DNA from: Ramlibacter rhizophilus
Lineage (GTDB): Bacteria; Pseudomonadota; Gammaproteobacteria; Burkholderiales; Burkholderiaceae_C
Direction of reading: 5' to 3'
DNA length: 64,000 bases
Assembly (NCBI RefSeq): GCF_004681965.1
Contig: NZ_SMLL01000006.1
Span: forward strand, 124,001-188,000
Made by a program: the position numbers and the translations under genes. Below are positions 1 to 9,523 of the stretch, in pieces. Below the pieces are notes generated by a model, which was not told the origin of the DNA, did not search any database, and saw only the letters and a program-made list of their open reading frames with translations. The first letter of the stretch is position 1. Every line of letters starts with the position of its first letter.

Positions 1-1481
1 ATGCGCTGCAAGGCACCTTCCAGGTTCTCGCCGTCGCCCGCACGCAGCAGGTTCAGGGAGCCGGTGGCGTAGCTGGAGATCGCGGCCAGGGGCTGGTTGA
101 GCTCGTGACTGAGCAGCGACGCCATCTCGCCCACGGTGGCCAGGCGGGCGGTCGCCTGCAGCCGCTCCTGGCTGGCACGCGAGAGTTCCTCGATGCGCCG
201 CTGCTCGGAAATGTCCAGGAATGCGCTCATCCAGCCGGTCTGCGCGCCCTGCGCGTTGATCAGCGGCGCCTCGATGATCAGCACCGGAAAGCGCGAGCCG
301 TCCTTGCGCATGAAGACCGACTCGAAGCCGTTGCGCGGCGGCGAGTGCTGCCCGGTCAGGCGCACCTCCTGGCGCGTCTGGTATTCCCCCGCCAGCTCCG
401 GCGGCCAGTAGGGCGCCGGCAGGGAACGCCCGAGCAGTTCCTCGGCGCTGAAGCCCACCATGTCGCAGAAGGCGGGATTGACGTAGGTGATGCGCCCTTC
501 CAGGTCGCGTGCGCGCAGGCCCGTGACCAGCGAGTCCTCCATGGCCTTGCGGAAGGCGAGCGCATCGGCCAGGTCGTGCTCGACCTGCACGCGCCGGCGC
601 ACGTCCTTGACCAGGATGGACAGCACCGCCACCAGCGTGATCGACATGGCCGTGACCAGCGCGGTGAGCACGTTGGGGAACAGGTCGGGCACGGCGCGCC
701 AGCTCTCCATGCGCAGCACGATGGTGTTGCCCGGCAGGTCGAGCAGCTGCTGCGACTGGAAGGTGCGGTTGCCGCGCTGCTTGACCCCGTGCAGGGCCAG
801 GCGGGTGCCGTCGGCTTCGTTGAAGGAGATCTGCTGGCTGCGCGTGAGCTGCGCGCCGACCATGGTGGCCAGGATCTCGGAGAGCGAGTAGGTCGCCACC
901 ACGTAGCCCGTGAGCTCGCCGGACTGGACCTGCGGCAGGCACAGGTCCATCACCTCCATGCCCAGGCCGTCCGCCTGCGGCACGAAGTAGCTGGCCGAAT
1001 AGGCCGGGCCGCCGCCGCGCCGGGCCTGCGCGCAGGCCAGCGCCAGGTCCTGCTGCGCCTGCGGCCGGCCCAGTCGCTCGAAGACGGGCATGAGGTAGGG
1101 CGTCTCGGCCACCGCCAGCGGGTTCAGCTGCGCGTCGCGCCACTCGATGCGAAGCCACTCGCGCTGCTCGCGCAGCAGCCGCGCCGCGTCGAGCAGCCAG
1201 GCCTGCGGGTCGGCCCGCGAGCTTTGCAGTGCCTGCAGGCTCTGTGCGTTGCGCGCGAGCCCGGCCCGGATGTCCGCGGCCGCGGCGGCGGCGTCGCGGT
1301 CCAGGTTGGACTGCACATGGCTCGCCTCGTAGCGTCCGGCCAGCCAGACCAGCAGGCCCAGCAGCGCGGCGACGAGCGCCAGGAGGAGCACCCACAGCAG
1401 CGAGCGCGAGCCGAAGCCGAAGTGGCGCGGCGCGCCGCCGGCCGCGCGCCGCCAGCTGGACAGGGGCAGGATGGCGCTCAC
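1..1481 (-). CDS. PAS sensor histidine kinase, DctS-like (3' end outside window)
   Basis: This is the N-terminal ~493 residues of a membrane sensor histidine kinase. A GTG start directly follows the TAG stop of the upstream nitrilase gene, so the two genes are translationally linked. A first membrane helix lies at about residues 28-49, followed by an extracytoplasmic sensor region to about 266, a second helix at 267-290, a PAS domain at about 307-430, then the H-box SHELNQPLAAISS with the phosphoacceptor His at residue 459. The kinase ATPase domain would lie beyond position 1. The layout and H-box resemble DctS/FixL-type kinases, which often sense C4-dicarboxylates, but the ligand here cannot be read. 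A response regulator is expected just outside the window. Confidence 0.85.
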   Translation of the reverse strand, partial: MSAILPLSSWRRAAGGAPRHFGFGSRSLLWVLLLALVAALLGLLVWLAGRYEASHVQSNLDRDAAAAAADIRAGLARNAQSLQALQSSRADPQAWLLDAARLLREQREWLRIEWRDAQLNPLAVAETPYLMPVFERLGRPQAQQDLALACAQARRGGGPAYSASYFVPQADGLGMEVMDLCLPQVQSGELTGYVVATYSLSEILATMVGAQLTRSQQISFNEADGTRLALHGVKQRGNRTFQSQQLLDLPGNTIVLRMESWRAVPDLFPNVLTALVTAMSITLVAVLSILVKDVRRRVQVEHDLADALAFRKAMEDSLVTGLRARDLEGRITYVNPAFCDMVGFSAEELLGRSLPAPYWPPELAGEYQTRQEVRLTGQHSPPRNGFESVFMRKDGSRFPVLIIEAPLINAQGAQTGWMSAFLDISEQRRIEELSRASQERLQATARLATVGEMASLLSHELNQPLAAISSYATGSLNLLRAGDGENLEGALQR

Positions 1482-2306
1482 CTACAGCACCCGGTGCGTG
1501 AGCGCCGGCAGCTGTTCGCGAAGCTGCTGCTGCCGCTGGGCGTTCAGCGAGGCGATCAGCACGCCCGCGCCCTCGGACGCGTGGCAGGCGAGCACGACGC
1601 CCCAGGGGTCCACGGCCATGGAATGGCCCCAGGTGCGGCGGCCGTTCTCGTGCGTGCCGCCCTGCGCCGGGGCCAGCACCCAGGCCAGGTTCTCGACCGC
1701 CCGGGCGCGCAGCAGCGTCTCCCAGTGGGCCTGCCCGGTGGTGTGGGTGAAGGCACTCGGGACCAGCAGCACGTCGGCCCCGCGCGCGGCCAGGTCGCGG
1801 TACAGCTCGGGAAAGCGCAGGTCGTAGCAGACCGACAGGCCGATGCGCCAGGTGCGGCCGTCCCGCGCCGGCAGCTCGAAGACCACCGGCTCGCGGCCGG
1901 CCTCGATCACCCGCGCCTCGTCGTAGCGTTCGCGGCCGTTGTCGAAGCAGAACAGGTGGATCTTGTCGTAGCGGGCCACGCGCTCGCCCGTCGGCGAGAA
2001 CACCAGGCTCGTGTTGCGCACGTGCTCCGCGGAGTCGGCGCGCAGCGGCAGCGTGCCGCCGACGATCCAGAGCCCGAACTCGCGCGCGCAGGCCGCGAGG
2101 AAGTCCTGGATGGGCCCGTGGCCGAGGTCCTCGCGCACCTGCAGCTTGTCGCTGTCGCGATGGCCCATGAGGCAGAAGTACTCCGGCAGCACGGCCAGCT
2201 CCGCGCCCTCGGAAGCGGCGCGGGCCAGCAGGCGCCGGGCCTCCCGCAGGTTGTCCTCCAGGACGGTGGACGAGACCATCTGCACCACGGCGGCGACGAG
2301 CGGCAT
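1482..2306 (-). CDS. Carbon-nitrogen hydrolase, Nit1-like (deaminated glutathione amidase type)
   Basis: This is a 274-residue cytoplasmic amidase of the nitrilase superfamily. The catalytic triad is visible: Glu42 in LPEYF, Lys115 in YDKIHLF and Cys160 in SVCYDLRFPE. The DKIHLFCFD and CYDLRFPELYR motifs fit the Nit1/NitFhit branch, which hydrolyses deaminated glutathione to alpha-ketoglutarate and Cys-Gly; omega-amidase is the alternative. The length is normal. The ATG has a strong Shine-Dalgarno, AAGGAG, whose first base is the edge base of the palindromic element lying upstream. The gene directly precedes the sensor kinase. Substrate assignment is by family only. Confidence 0.88.
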   Translation of the reverse strand: MPLVAAVVQMVSSTVLEDNLREARRLLARAASEGAELAVLPEYFCLMGHRDSDKLQVREDLGHGPIQDFLAACAREFGLWIVGGTLPLRADSAEHVRNTSLVFSPTGERVARYDKIHLFCFDNGRERYDEARVIEAGREPVVFELPARDGRTWRIGLSVCYDLRFPELYRDLAARGADVLLVPSAFTHTTGQAHWETLLRARAVENLAWVLAPAQGGTHENGRRTWGHSMAVDPWGVVLACHASEGAGVLIASLNAQRQQQLREQLPALTHRVL

Positions 2307-2319
2307 GTCAGTGACTCCT

Positions 2320-2589
2320 TAGTCCGATGAAACCGAGAAATCGGCTGTGCGTGGGCACCTGCGCGGGGCGCCATCTAGGCGCAAAGCGCAGCCGGGTTGG
2401 ACACCCGGCGAGCATTTGCAACGACGAGGGCGCCCCGCGCAGGTGCCCACCCTTCGGGCAGGGGTTTGGCAGGGCGCGCTGCGTCGTTGCGCCCCTTGCC
2501 GAGGCCACCGGCCTCGGCAGCGGGCCGCGCCTAGCCGCCCGCCCTGCCAGACCCCTGCGCACAGCCGATTTCTCGGTTTCATCGGACTA
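2320..2589. repeat. 270-bp MITE-like palindromic element
   Basis: The element has perfect 32-bp terminal inverted repeats at 2320-2351 and 2558-2589 (outer end TAGTCCGATGAAACCGAG). Inside are two further hairpin arms. Arm 1 is a perfect 22-bp inverted repeat (2351-2372 with 2429-2450) enclosing a 7-bp hairpin (2391-2397 with 2403-2409). Arm 2 is a 19-bp inverted repeat with one mismatch (2458-2476 with 2540-2558) enclosing a perfect 9-bp hairpin with a 3-nt loop (2498-2506 with 2510-2518). The whole can fold as a three-way junction. No transposase gene and no clear target duplication are present. The right terminal repeat supplies the last codons and stop of yhdP. Confidence 0.8.
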
Positions 2590-5500
2590 GCGCCCCGGGC
2601 GCCGTGTGGACCGCCCCGGCACGCGCCTGCGCACGCGCTTCGGCCCGGCGGTCGATGCGGGTGACCTGGGGGTCGGTCCAGGTCCCGTGGATGTGGAATT
2701 CCTGGGTCGCGGCCCGCATCAGCGGCTCGCGCAGGAACATCTGCGCCAGGAAGGTGCCCAGGCCGATGGCCGGGTTGATCATCCCGGCCACCAGCGAGGC
2801 CGTGCCGGCGTTGATCTCGGGCACCACCACCACCTTCAGGTCCTGCGTCTCGCGCGCGATGTCGGCGCGGCCTTCCATCAGCACCGCGGCGTTGACGCCC
2901 TTCATCTGCAGATTGTTGGTCGTGGCCACGCCCTGCTCGATGGCGACGTGCCCGCGCACGAAGTCGAAGGCGAAGCCGGTGGAGAACACATCGCGGAAAT
3001 CGAGCGTGAGGCGCCGTGGCAGCGCCTGCAGGCTCAGCACGCCCAGCAGCTTGGCCAGGCCCGGGTCGGCCTTGAGGAACTGCCCGGACTCGATGTTGAC
3101 GGCCATGTTGCCGCTCATGCTGGGGTAGTCCATCGACAGCGGCGAGCCGGCCCAGGCCACCTGGCCTTCGAGCTTGCCGCGCCCGCGCCGCACCACGCCG
3201 GGCATGCCCAGGCGCGCCAGCAGCGCGCCGGAGTCCTGGATGTCCATGCGGAAGTTCATCACCGTGCGGCGCCGCTCGGGCACGCCGGGCCGGCCGGTGT
3301 CCAAGCCAAGGGCGGCCCAGTTGCCGCTGGCGCTGAAGCTGGCCTCCGGCATGGACAGGCTCAGGCGGGTCAGGCGCCATTCCGGCACACCCGCGGCATT
3401 GCGGTTGCTGGCCTCGATCTCCAGGCGGCCCAGGTCGCGCCCGCGCAGTTCGAAGTCCTCCACCACCACGTCCAGGGTGGGCATGCTGGCCGGCTGCTCG
3501 TCCAGCAGGCTCTCGACCTCCTTGGCGGCAGCCGCCTCCAGCGACAGGCGGGAGAGCCGCGCGAGCACGCGCCCGGCCTGGCGCTGGGACGCCTCGCGGT
3601 ATTCCACATAGCCATTGAGCTGGCGCGCATCGACGTTGGCGCGCCAGACCGATCCCTCGCGCGAGCCGCCGACCACCACGTCGTTGAGCGTGCGCCCCTG
3701 GGCAGTGAGCTCGCGGGCGCGCACGGCCATGACGGTAGGCAGGTAGTCCGAGGCCGCCGTCGATCCGGACGCGCTGCCCTTGCGCGGCCCGGGCGAGGGG
3801 CCGGACAGACCCTCCAGCACCGACTCCCAGGCATCGACGCTGAAGCTCGCGAGCCGGATGTTGGCCAGCACGCCGCGGTCCGGCAGCGGCGCCGCCTCGC
3901 CCTCGGCCAGACCCACGGCCAGCGCGCCGCGCAGCACCCGCGGCTCCTGCGTGGAGACGTCCCGCACATAGCGGGCGCTGAGGATGCGCCCCAGCTCCAG
4001 CGTGAGCTGGTCGCTGGCCGGCCGAGCGCCGGGCAGCGCACGCAGCTCGAAGCGCAGCGGCAGCGGAGCCTCGGCCGGCTTGCCCAGCGGCGCCGGCAGG
4101 TCCAGGGCCAGGCCCTGCAGGTCGCTGGCGACCACCACGTCGGTGCCTTCGGGGCGCAGGCCGAGCGTGGCGCTGTAGCTGGCCGCCCCGCTGGCCCGGC
4201 GCGCCAGCCCGGCGAGCGAGCCGGCCGCCTCACCCCACTCGCGCAGGCCCTCGGCCGTGGCCGTGCCCTGCAGGCGCACCACGGTGCCCGGCTCGGTCGA
4301 GCCGGCGGGCAGGTCGCGGCTGCCGCCCTCGATGCGCAGGTCGCCGCCCAGGGCCCGCGCCTGGACGCCCGAGAGGTTGAAGCCGGCGTCGCTGAAGCCG
4401 ACCACGCCCCGCGCCCGCGCGAGCAGCGGAAGGTCCGGACGCAGCCGCACGTCGTTGCCCCCCAGGGTGACGCTGCCCTGCACGCGGGACTGGTCCATGT
4501 GGGCCAGCGGCAGGGCCAGGCGCAGGCGCACCTCGGCCGCACCGCCGGCGCTGGCGCGGCCCAGGGGCTGTTCGAGGCGGGCCGCGACCGGGGTGGCGTT
4601 GAAGATCGCCAGCGACTCCGCGAGCGGCCCGCGCACGGCGCCGTTGACGACCACGGTGCTCGCGTCCAGGTCGGCGATGCTGGCATCGGCCTGCACCTGC
4701 AGGCCGGCCGCGCCGGCGAAGCGGCCCTGCGCCTGGCGCACCTGCAGGCTCCTGCCTTCGAAGACCAGCTCGCCCGACAGCTGCGTGAGGACCGGCCACT
4801 GGCCCGCGGCATCGGGCGCCGGGGCAAAGGCATAGGTGGCGTCGCGGACCCGCGCGGTGACGAGGAACTCGCCCTGCTGGCGCCGGGGGAAGGGAAAGTC
4901 CCGCAGGTCGCCGCGCACGCGCACGCGGCCGTCGGAGACCTTGCCGGCGCGCACCGCGTCACGCACGTAGTCGCGCGCATCCGCGGGCAGCGAGAGCGGC
5001 AGGTAGCGCCAGACGCGCGCGCCGTCCGCCCGCGGCAGCTCCAGCTGCAGGTCGAGCACGCCCGGAAAGGGCCCCCGCGCCCCCTCGCCCGCCCGCCAGG
5101 CCACCTGGCCGCGCGCGTGCAGGTCCGCATTGCGCAGGTCCAGGTTCCGGATCTCCAGGGTCTTGCGCGCACCGGCCGTGCGCCACTGCAGGTCGGCGTC
5201 CAGCCGGTCCAGGGGCACCCGCGCCGGCGCCAGCACGCCGGGCAGGTCGAGCGCGCCGTCGCGCAGCGTCAGCTGCGCCTTGCCGCCGGCTTCACTCAGC
5301 TCGAAGTCGAGCGAGGCGCCGCGCAGTCCCGGCTGCCCCGCCGCCGCCTCGACCGCGACGTCCGTGGCGCGCCCCTGCACCTGGTAGCGACGGGGCGCAT
5401 GCAGCGGCCCCTGCCAGCGCGCCTGGAGCGTCTCGATGCGTCCGGCCGGCGCACGCTCGCGCAACTGCGCCAGCAGGGCGCCATCCAGAGGGAGGCGGGT

Positions 5501-6598
5501 CGCGAGCTGCGCCAGGGCCTTCAGGTCCAGGCGGTCGGCCGCGAGGCGGCCGCCGGCCTCGGTCCAGGCCAGGTGCACGTCGCCGCCCGGCCAGCGCCGG
5601 CCGTCGCCGGTCCGGAAGGCCAGCCCGCGCGTCTCCAGCTCGAACCCACCCTCCAGCCGCCGTCCGCCGACGCGGCCCGAGACCGCGTCCAAGGCCAGCG
5701 CCGGGCGCTCGCCCACGCGCAGGCGCAATCCGTCCAGCGCGACGTCGGCCACCGCCGCGCGCCAGTGGCCCTGCTCGACATCGACCCAGGCCCGCAGGCC
5801 CCCCTGGCCGCCCTGCAGCTCCAGGCCCGGCAAGCCCCAGGCCTGCCAGGGCGCCAGATCCAGCCGCGGTGCCTGCGCGTACAGCTGCCCTGTCCACTCC
5901 TGCCAGCGCCCGGCGTGGGTGGACAGCAGCGGCTGGCGGAACACGCCCTGCACCGTGAAACGCTCGCCCGAACCCGCCGGCGGCGTGGCGTCCAGGCGCA
6001 GGGCGTGGCGGCGCACGCCGTTGCGGCTCACGAACTGCAGGTCCTCGAAAGTGATGGGCGCGGCTTGCCGCTGCTCGTCCACCACGCGAAGGGTGCCCCC
6101 GAGTACCAGGACCTCCTTCTGGCGGAAGAACCAGTCGGCCGCGCGCGTGTCCCCGCCGTCCGGGGACAGCTCGAAACCGGCGACGGACCAGCGCCCCGCG
6201 GCCGTGCGTCGCACCTCGACCTCCGGCCGCTCGACGGCCAGCTGCTCGAAGCCCAGGTTCCACAGGGAGCGCGGCGACAGCGACGCGGTGACGCGGCCCA
6301 GGCGCAGCGGCGTGGCCGAAGCCGGCCCCTCGATCACCACGTCGCGCAGCTCGAAGGTGGGCACCAGCCCTTCACTGCGCGCGGCGATGCCGCCGATGCG
6401 CACCGGAACCCCCAGCGCCCGCGTGGCCTGCATTTCCAGCTGCGGTCGCCACTCGCCGATACGCGGCACAATCCACCCGTGCAGCGCCCCCCAGGCCAGC
6501 ACCAGCACCAGCCAGAGGACCACCAGGAGCCACCACAACGCGCCGGCAGCGGCAGAAAGCACGCGCAGCGCGCGCGAGGGCAGCAGCGAATCGTTCAT
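2579..6598 (-). CDS. yhdP: YhdP family AsmA-like envelope protein
   Basis: This is a 1339-residue inner-membrane-anchored protein of the YhdP/AsmA-like superfamily, whose members bridge the periplasm and are implicated in phospholipid transport to the outer membrane. One N-terminal membrane helix (about residues 17-40) is followed by a very long beta-rich periplasmic region with DUF3971 and AsmA_2-type repeats, ending near the motif GTASLVAGMINPAIGLGTFL typical of the family C-terminus. ATG at 6598 is chosen over upstream in-frame starts because the helix follows at the usual distance. The gene is divergent from glnE with only 24 bp between starts. The C-terminal codons and TGA stop lie inside the adjacent palindromic element, so the natural C-terminus may have been altered. 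Confidence 0.9.
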   Translation of the reverse strand: MNDSLLPSRALRVLSAAAGALWWLLVVLWLVLVLAWGALHGWIVPRIGEWRPQLEMQATRALGVPVRIGGIAARSEGLVPTFELRDVVIEGPASATPLRLGRVTASLSPRSLWNLGFEQLAVERPEVEVRRTAAGRWSVAGFELSPDGGDTRAADWFFRQKEVLVLGGTLRVVDEQRQAAPITFEDLQFVSRNGVRRHALRLDATPPAGSGERFTVQGVFRQPLLSTHAGRWQEWTGQLYAQAPRLDLAPWQAWGLPGLELQGGQGGLRAWVDVEQGHWRAAVADVALDGLRLRVGERPALALDAVSGRVGGRRLEGGFELETRGLAFRTGDGRRWPGGDVHLAWTEAGGRLAADRLDLKALAQLATRLPLDGALLAQLRERAPAGRIETLQARWQGPLHAPRRYQVQGRATDVAVEAAAGQPGLRGASLDFELSEAGGKAQLTLRDGALDLPGVLAPARVPLDRLDADLQWRTAGARKTLEIRNLDLRNADLHARGQVAWRAGEGARGPFPGVLDLQLELPRADGARVWRYLPLSLPADARDYVRDAVRAGKVSDGRVRVRGDLRDFPFPRRQQGEFLVTARVRDATYAFAPAPDAAGQWPVLTQLSGELVFEGRSLQVRQAQGRFAGAAGLQVQADASIADLDASTVVVNGAVRGPLAESLAIFNATPVAARLEQPLGRASAGGAAEVRLRLALPLAHMDQSRVQGSVTLGGNDVRLRPDLPLLARARGVVGFSDAGFNLSGVQARALGGDLRIEGGSRDLPAGSTEPGTVVRLQGTATAEGLREWGEAAGSLAGLARRASGAASYSATLGLRPEGTDVVVASDLQGLALDLPAPLGKPAEAPLPLRFELRALPGARPASDQLTLELGRILSARYVRDVSTQEPRVLRGALAVGLAEGEAAPLPDRGVLANIRLASFSVDAWESVLEGLSGPSPGPRKGSASGSTAASDYLPTVMAVRARELTAQGRTLNDVVVGGSREGSVWRANVDARQLNGYVEYREASQRQAGRVLARLSRLSLEAAAAKEVESLLDEQPASMPTLDVVVEDFELRGRDLGRLEIEASNRNAAGVPEWRLTRLSLSMPEASFSASGNWAALGLDTGRPGVPERRRTVMNFRMDIQDSGALLARLGMPGVVRRGRGKLEGQVAWAGSPLSMDYPSMSGNMAVNIESGQFLKADPGLAKLLGVLSLQALPRRLTLDFRDVFSTGFAFDFVRGHVAIEQGVATTNNLQMKGVNAAVLMEGRADIARETQDLKVVVVPEINAGTASLVAGMINPAIGLGTFLAQMFLREPLMRAATQEFHIHGTWTDPQVTRIDRRAEARAQARAGAVHTAPGALVR

Positions 6599-6622
6599 GG
6601 AAACTCGGAAGTGGCAGGAATT

Positions 6623-9394
6623 ATGAGCCCCGGTGGCCCGGCCCATCCCGCGCAGGAAGGAGAGGTCCTGCCCGGTCAGGGCCTTTCCGCGGACCCCGCA
6701 CCGTCCTCGCATTCACGCTTCGTGCAGCGCCTGCGCCGCCGCTATGCCGCGGACCTGGACCTGCTGGCTGCGGGCGCCCCCACGCGCGAGTCGCTCGCCG
6801 AGTGCTACGAGCGCCTGCGCGCCCGGGAAGGCAGCACCTCGGTGGCGCTGCGCATGCTGCGCCAGCTCACCTTGGAGCGGCTGGTGCGCCTCGACTGCGA
6901 CGAGGGCGCACCGCTGGAGGTGGTGACCCGCGCGGTCACCTGGCTGGCCGAGCTGGCCCTGGACCGCGCCTGCCTGGACGCCTTCGAGCAGCTCGACGCC
7001 CAGCACGGCGCACCGATCGCCCCGGACGGCGGCCGGGCGCGGTTGTGGATCGTCGGCATGGGCAAGCTGGGCGCGCGCGAACTCAACGTCTCCAGCGACA
7101 TCGACCTCATCTACGTCTTCGACCACGACGGCGAGACCGCCGGGGTCGAGGGGCGCGGCCGCATCTCGAACCACGAGTACTTCGGCAAGGCGGTCAAGCT
7201 GATCTATGGCCTGGTGGGCGACACCACCGAGCACGGCTTCGTCTTCCGCATCGACCTGGCGCTGCGGCCGCACGGCAATTCCGGGCCATCGACCGTTTCG
7301 CTGGGCGCGCTGGAGGATTACTTCCAGGTCCAGGGTCGCGAGTGGGAGCGCTTTGCCTGGCTCAAGAGCCGTGTGGTGGCGCCACGCGCAGCCATCGAGG
7401 ACGGCAGCGCCCAGGCCCTGCGCTCGGCGGTGCTGCCCTTCGTCTTTCGCAAGTACCTGGACTACAGCGTGTTCGAGTCGCTGCGCGATCTGCACCGGCA
7501 GATCCGCGAGCACGCGGCCCGGCGCGCCGCCGGCCGGCCCGAGCGGGCCAATGACGTGAAGCTCTCGCGCGGCGGCATCCGCGAGATCGAATTCACCGTG
7601 CAGCTGCTGCAGGTGGTGCGCGGCGGCCAGTTCCCGGAGCTGCGCACCCGGCCCACGCTGGACGCCTTGCAGCGCGTGGCCGCCGCCGGCCTGATGCCGG
7701 CCGCCACGGCCGAGGCCCTGGCCCGCGCCTACGTGTTCCTGCGCCGCATCGAGCACCGCATCCAGTACCTGGACGACCAGCAGACCCATGTGCTGCCCGT
7801 GGCCTGCGAGCCGCGCGACGACGGCGACCTGAACTGGATCGCGCGCACCCTGGGCCTGCCCGACTGCTGCGCCTTCCTGCGCGAGCTGGACAGCCACCGC
7901 GAGCTGGTGGCCCAGGAGTTCGACACCCTGCTGGGCGGCGCCAAGGCGTGCAGGGGCTGCCACGGCCCGAACGGCCGCCGGCTGGCGGCGCCGGACCTGG
8001 ACGCGCTGCTGCCGACGCTTCCCCCGCAGGTGCGCGAGCGCGTGGCGGCCTGGCGCCAGCACCCGCGCGTGCTGGCCCTGCGCGAGGACGCGCGCCTGCG
8101 CCTGCTGCGCCTGATGGAGCGCACGGCGCAGTGGCTGGAGGAGGGCCGGGTGAGCGAGGTCGCGGCCGTTCGCATGGCCGACTGGATCGAGCCCCTGCTG
8201 AGGCGCGAGAGCTACCTCGCCCTGCTGCTGGAGCGCCCGGGCGTGCACGAGCGGCTGCTGCGCCTGCTGGGCGCGGCGCGCTGGCCGGCACGCTACCTGC
8301 TCAAGCACCCCGGCGTGATCGACGAGCTGGCGGGCGAGGCCTTCCTGGCCGAGCGCTTCGCCGCCGCCGAGTTCGAGCGCGAACTGCAGGCGCGTCGGGC
8401 CGCACTGGCCCGCACCGGGCAGGACGATGAAGAGGCGCTGCTGGACCTGCTGCGGCGGGCCCACCATGCCGAGATCATGCGCACCCTGGCGCGCGACCTG
8501 GAAGGGCGCCTGAGCGTCGAGCACGTGGCCGACGACCTGAGCGCGCTGGCCGACTCCGTGCTGCGCGTGACGGCCGGCTGGTGCTGGGAGCGCCTGAAGG
8601 CGCGCCACGCCGCGCAGCCGCGCTTTGCCATCATCGGCTACGGCAAGCTGGGCGGAAAAGAGCTGGGCTACGGCAGCGACCTGGACATCGTCTTCGTCTA
8701 CGAGGACGAGCACGAGGCCGCCCCGGAGAGCTACACCGCCTTCGTCCGCAAGCTGATCAACTGGCTGACCACCAAGACCGGCGAGGGCGACCTGTTCGAG
8801 ATCGACACCGCGCTGCGGCCCAACGGCAACTCGGGCCTGCTCATCACCAGCTTCGAGGCCTACGCGAACTACCAGCAGAACCGCGGCAGCAACACCGCCT
8901 GGACCTGGGAACACCAGGCCATGACGCGGGCCCGCTTCGTCATGGGCGAGCCGGCGCTCGCGCCGCGTTTCGAAGCCGTGCGCGAAGCGGTGATCACCGC
9001 CCCGCGCGACGCGGCCGCGCTGCGCGAAGAGATCATGGCCATGCGTGACAAGGTGCGCGCGGCCCATTCGGTGCGCGCCGGCCGCTTCGACCTCAAGCAC
9101 AGCCCGGGCGGCATGGTCGACGCCGAGTTCGCGGTGCAGTTCCTGGTGCTGGCCCACGCGGCGCGCCACCGCGAGCTCATCCCCAATGTCGGCAACATCG
9201 CGCTCTTGCAGCGGGCGCAGGCCTGCGGCCTGCTGCCGGCGCCGGTCGGGGTCGCCGCGGCCGACGCCTACCGCAGCCTGCGCCGGGCGCAGCACCTGGC
9301 GCGGCTGAACGAGGAGTCCACCCAGCTGCCGCCCGAGGCCATGGCCACCGAGCGCGACGCCGTGCTGGCGCTGTGGCGCGCCGTCTTCGACTGA
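6623..9394 (+). CDS. glnE: Bifunctional glutamine synthetase adenylyltransferase/adenylyl-removing enzyme
   Basis: The 923-residue enzyme adenylylates and deadenylylates glutamine synthetase in response to PII and glutamine. Two nucleotidyltransferase halves are visible: an N-terminal one with GMGKLGARELNVSSDIDLI (about residues 146-165, adenylyl-removing) and a C-terminal one with GYGKLGGKELGYGSDLDIVF (about 671-690, adenylyl transfer). Each is followed by a GlnD PII-type helical region. The start ATG at 6623 has AGGA six bases upstream; the frame stays open far upstream but that part lies opposite yhdP. Length matches the roughly 940-residue family. A CRGCHGPNG stretch in the linker is a small local oddity. 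Confidence 0.95.
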   Translation: MSPGGPAHPAQEGEVLPGQGLSADPAPSSHSRFVQRLRRRYAADLDLLAAGAPTRESLAECYERLRAREGSTSVALRMLRQLTLERLVRLDCDEGAPLEVVTRAVTWLAELALDRACLDAFEQLDAQHGAPIAPDGGRARLWIVGMGKLGARELNVSSDIDLIYVFDHDGETAGVEGRGRISNHEYFGKAVKLIYGLVGDTTEHGFVFRIDLALRPHGNSGPSTVSLGALEDYFQVQGREWERFAWLKSRVVAPRAAIEDGSAQALRSAVLPFVFRKYLDYSVFESLRDLHRQIREHAARRAAGRPERANDVKLSRGGIREIEFTVQLLQVVRGGQFPELRTRPTLDALQRVAAAGLMPAATAEALARAYVFLRRIEHRIQYLDDQQTHVLPVACEPRDDGDLNWIARTLGLPDCCAFLRELDSHRELVAQEFDTLLGGAKACRGCHGPNGRRLAAPDLDALLPTLPPQVRERVAAWRQHPRVLALREDARLRLLRLMERTAQWLEEGRVSEVAAVRMADWIEPLLRRESYLALLLERPGVHERLLRLLGAARWPARYLLKHPGVIDELAGEAFLAERFAAAEFERELQARRAALARTGQDDEEALLDLLRRAHHAEIMRTLARDLEGRLSVEHVADDLSALADSVLRVTAGWCWERLKARHAAQPRFAIIGYGKLGGKELGYGSDLDIVFVYEDEHEAAPESYTAFVRKLINWLTTKTGEGDLFEIDTALRPNGNSGLLITSFEAYANYQQNRGSNTAWTWEHQAMTRARFVMGEPALAPRFEAVREAVITAPRDAAALREEIMAMRDKVRAAHSVRAGRFDLKHSPGGMVDAEFAVQFLVLAHAARHRELIPNVGNIALLQRAQACGLLPAPVGVAAADAYRSLRRAQHLARLNEESTQLPPEAMATERDAVLALWRAVFD

Positions 9395-9523
9395 CAAGTC
9401 ACACGAAACCGCGACAATCGCCGGCTGGATTTTTCGCGAACGCAGTGCCCACGCCGGCCTGCGCGGCTGACACATGCGCGTGCGGCGCGGCAGCTTCCGC
9501 ACGCCGAGAGAGGACACGATTCG

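Noticed and set aside
2606..6622. A very long open frame on the plus strand opposite yhdP, joined to glnE
   Set aside because: It is the mirror of yhdP caused by high GC; the protein is low-complexity Arg/Gly/Gln-rich with no motif, and glnE has its own ATG and SD at 6623.
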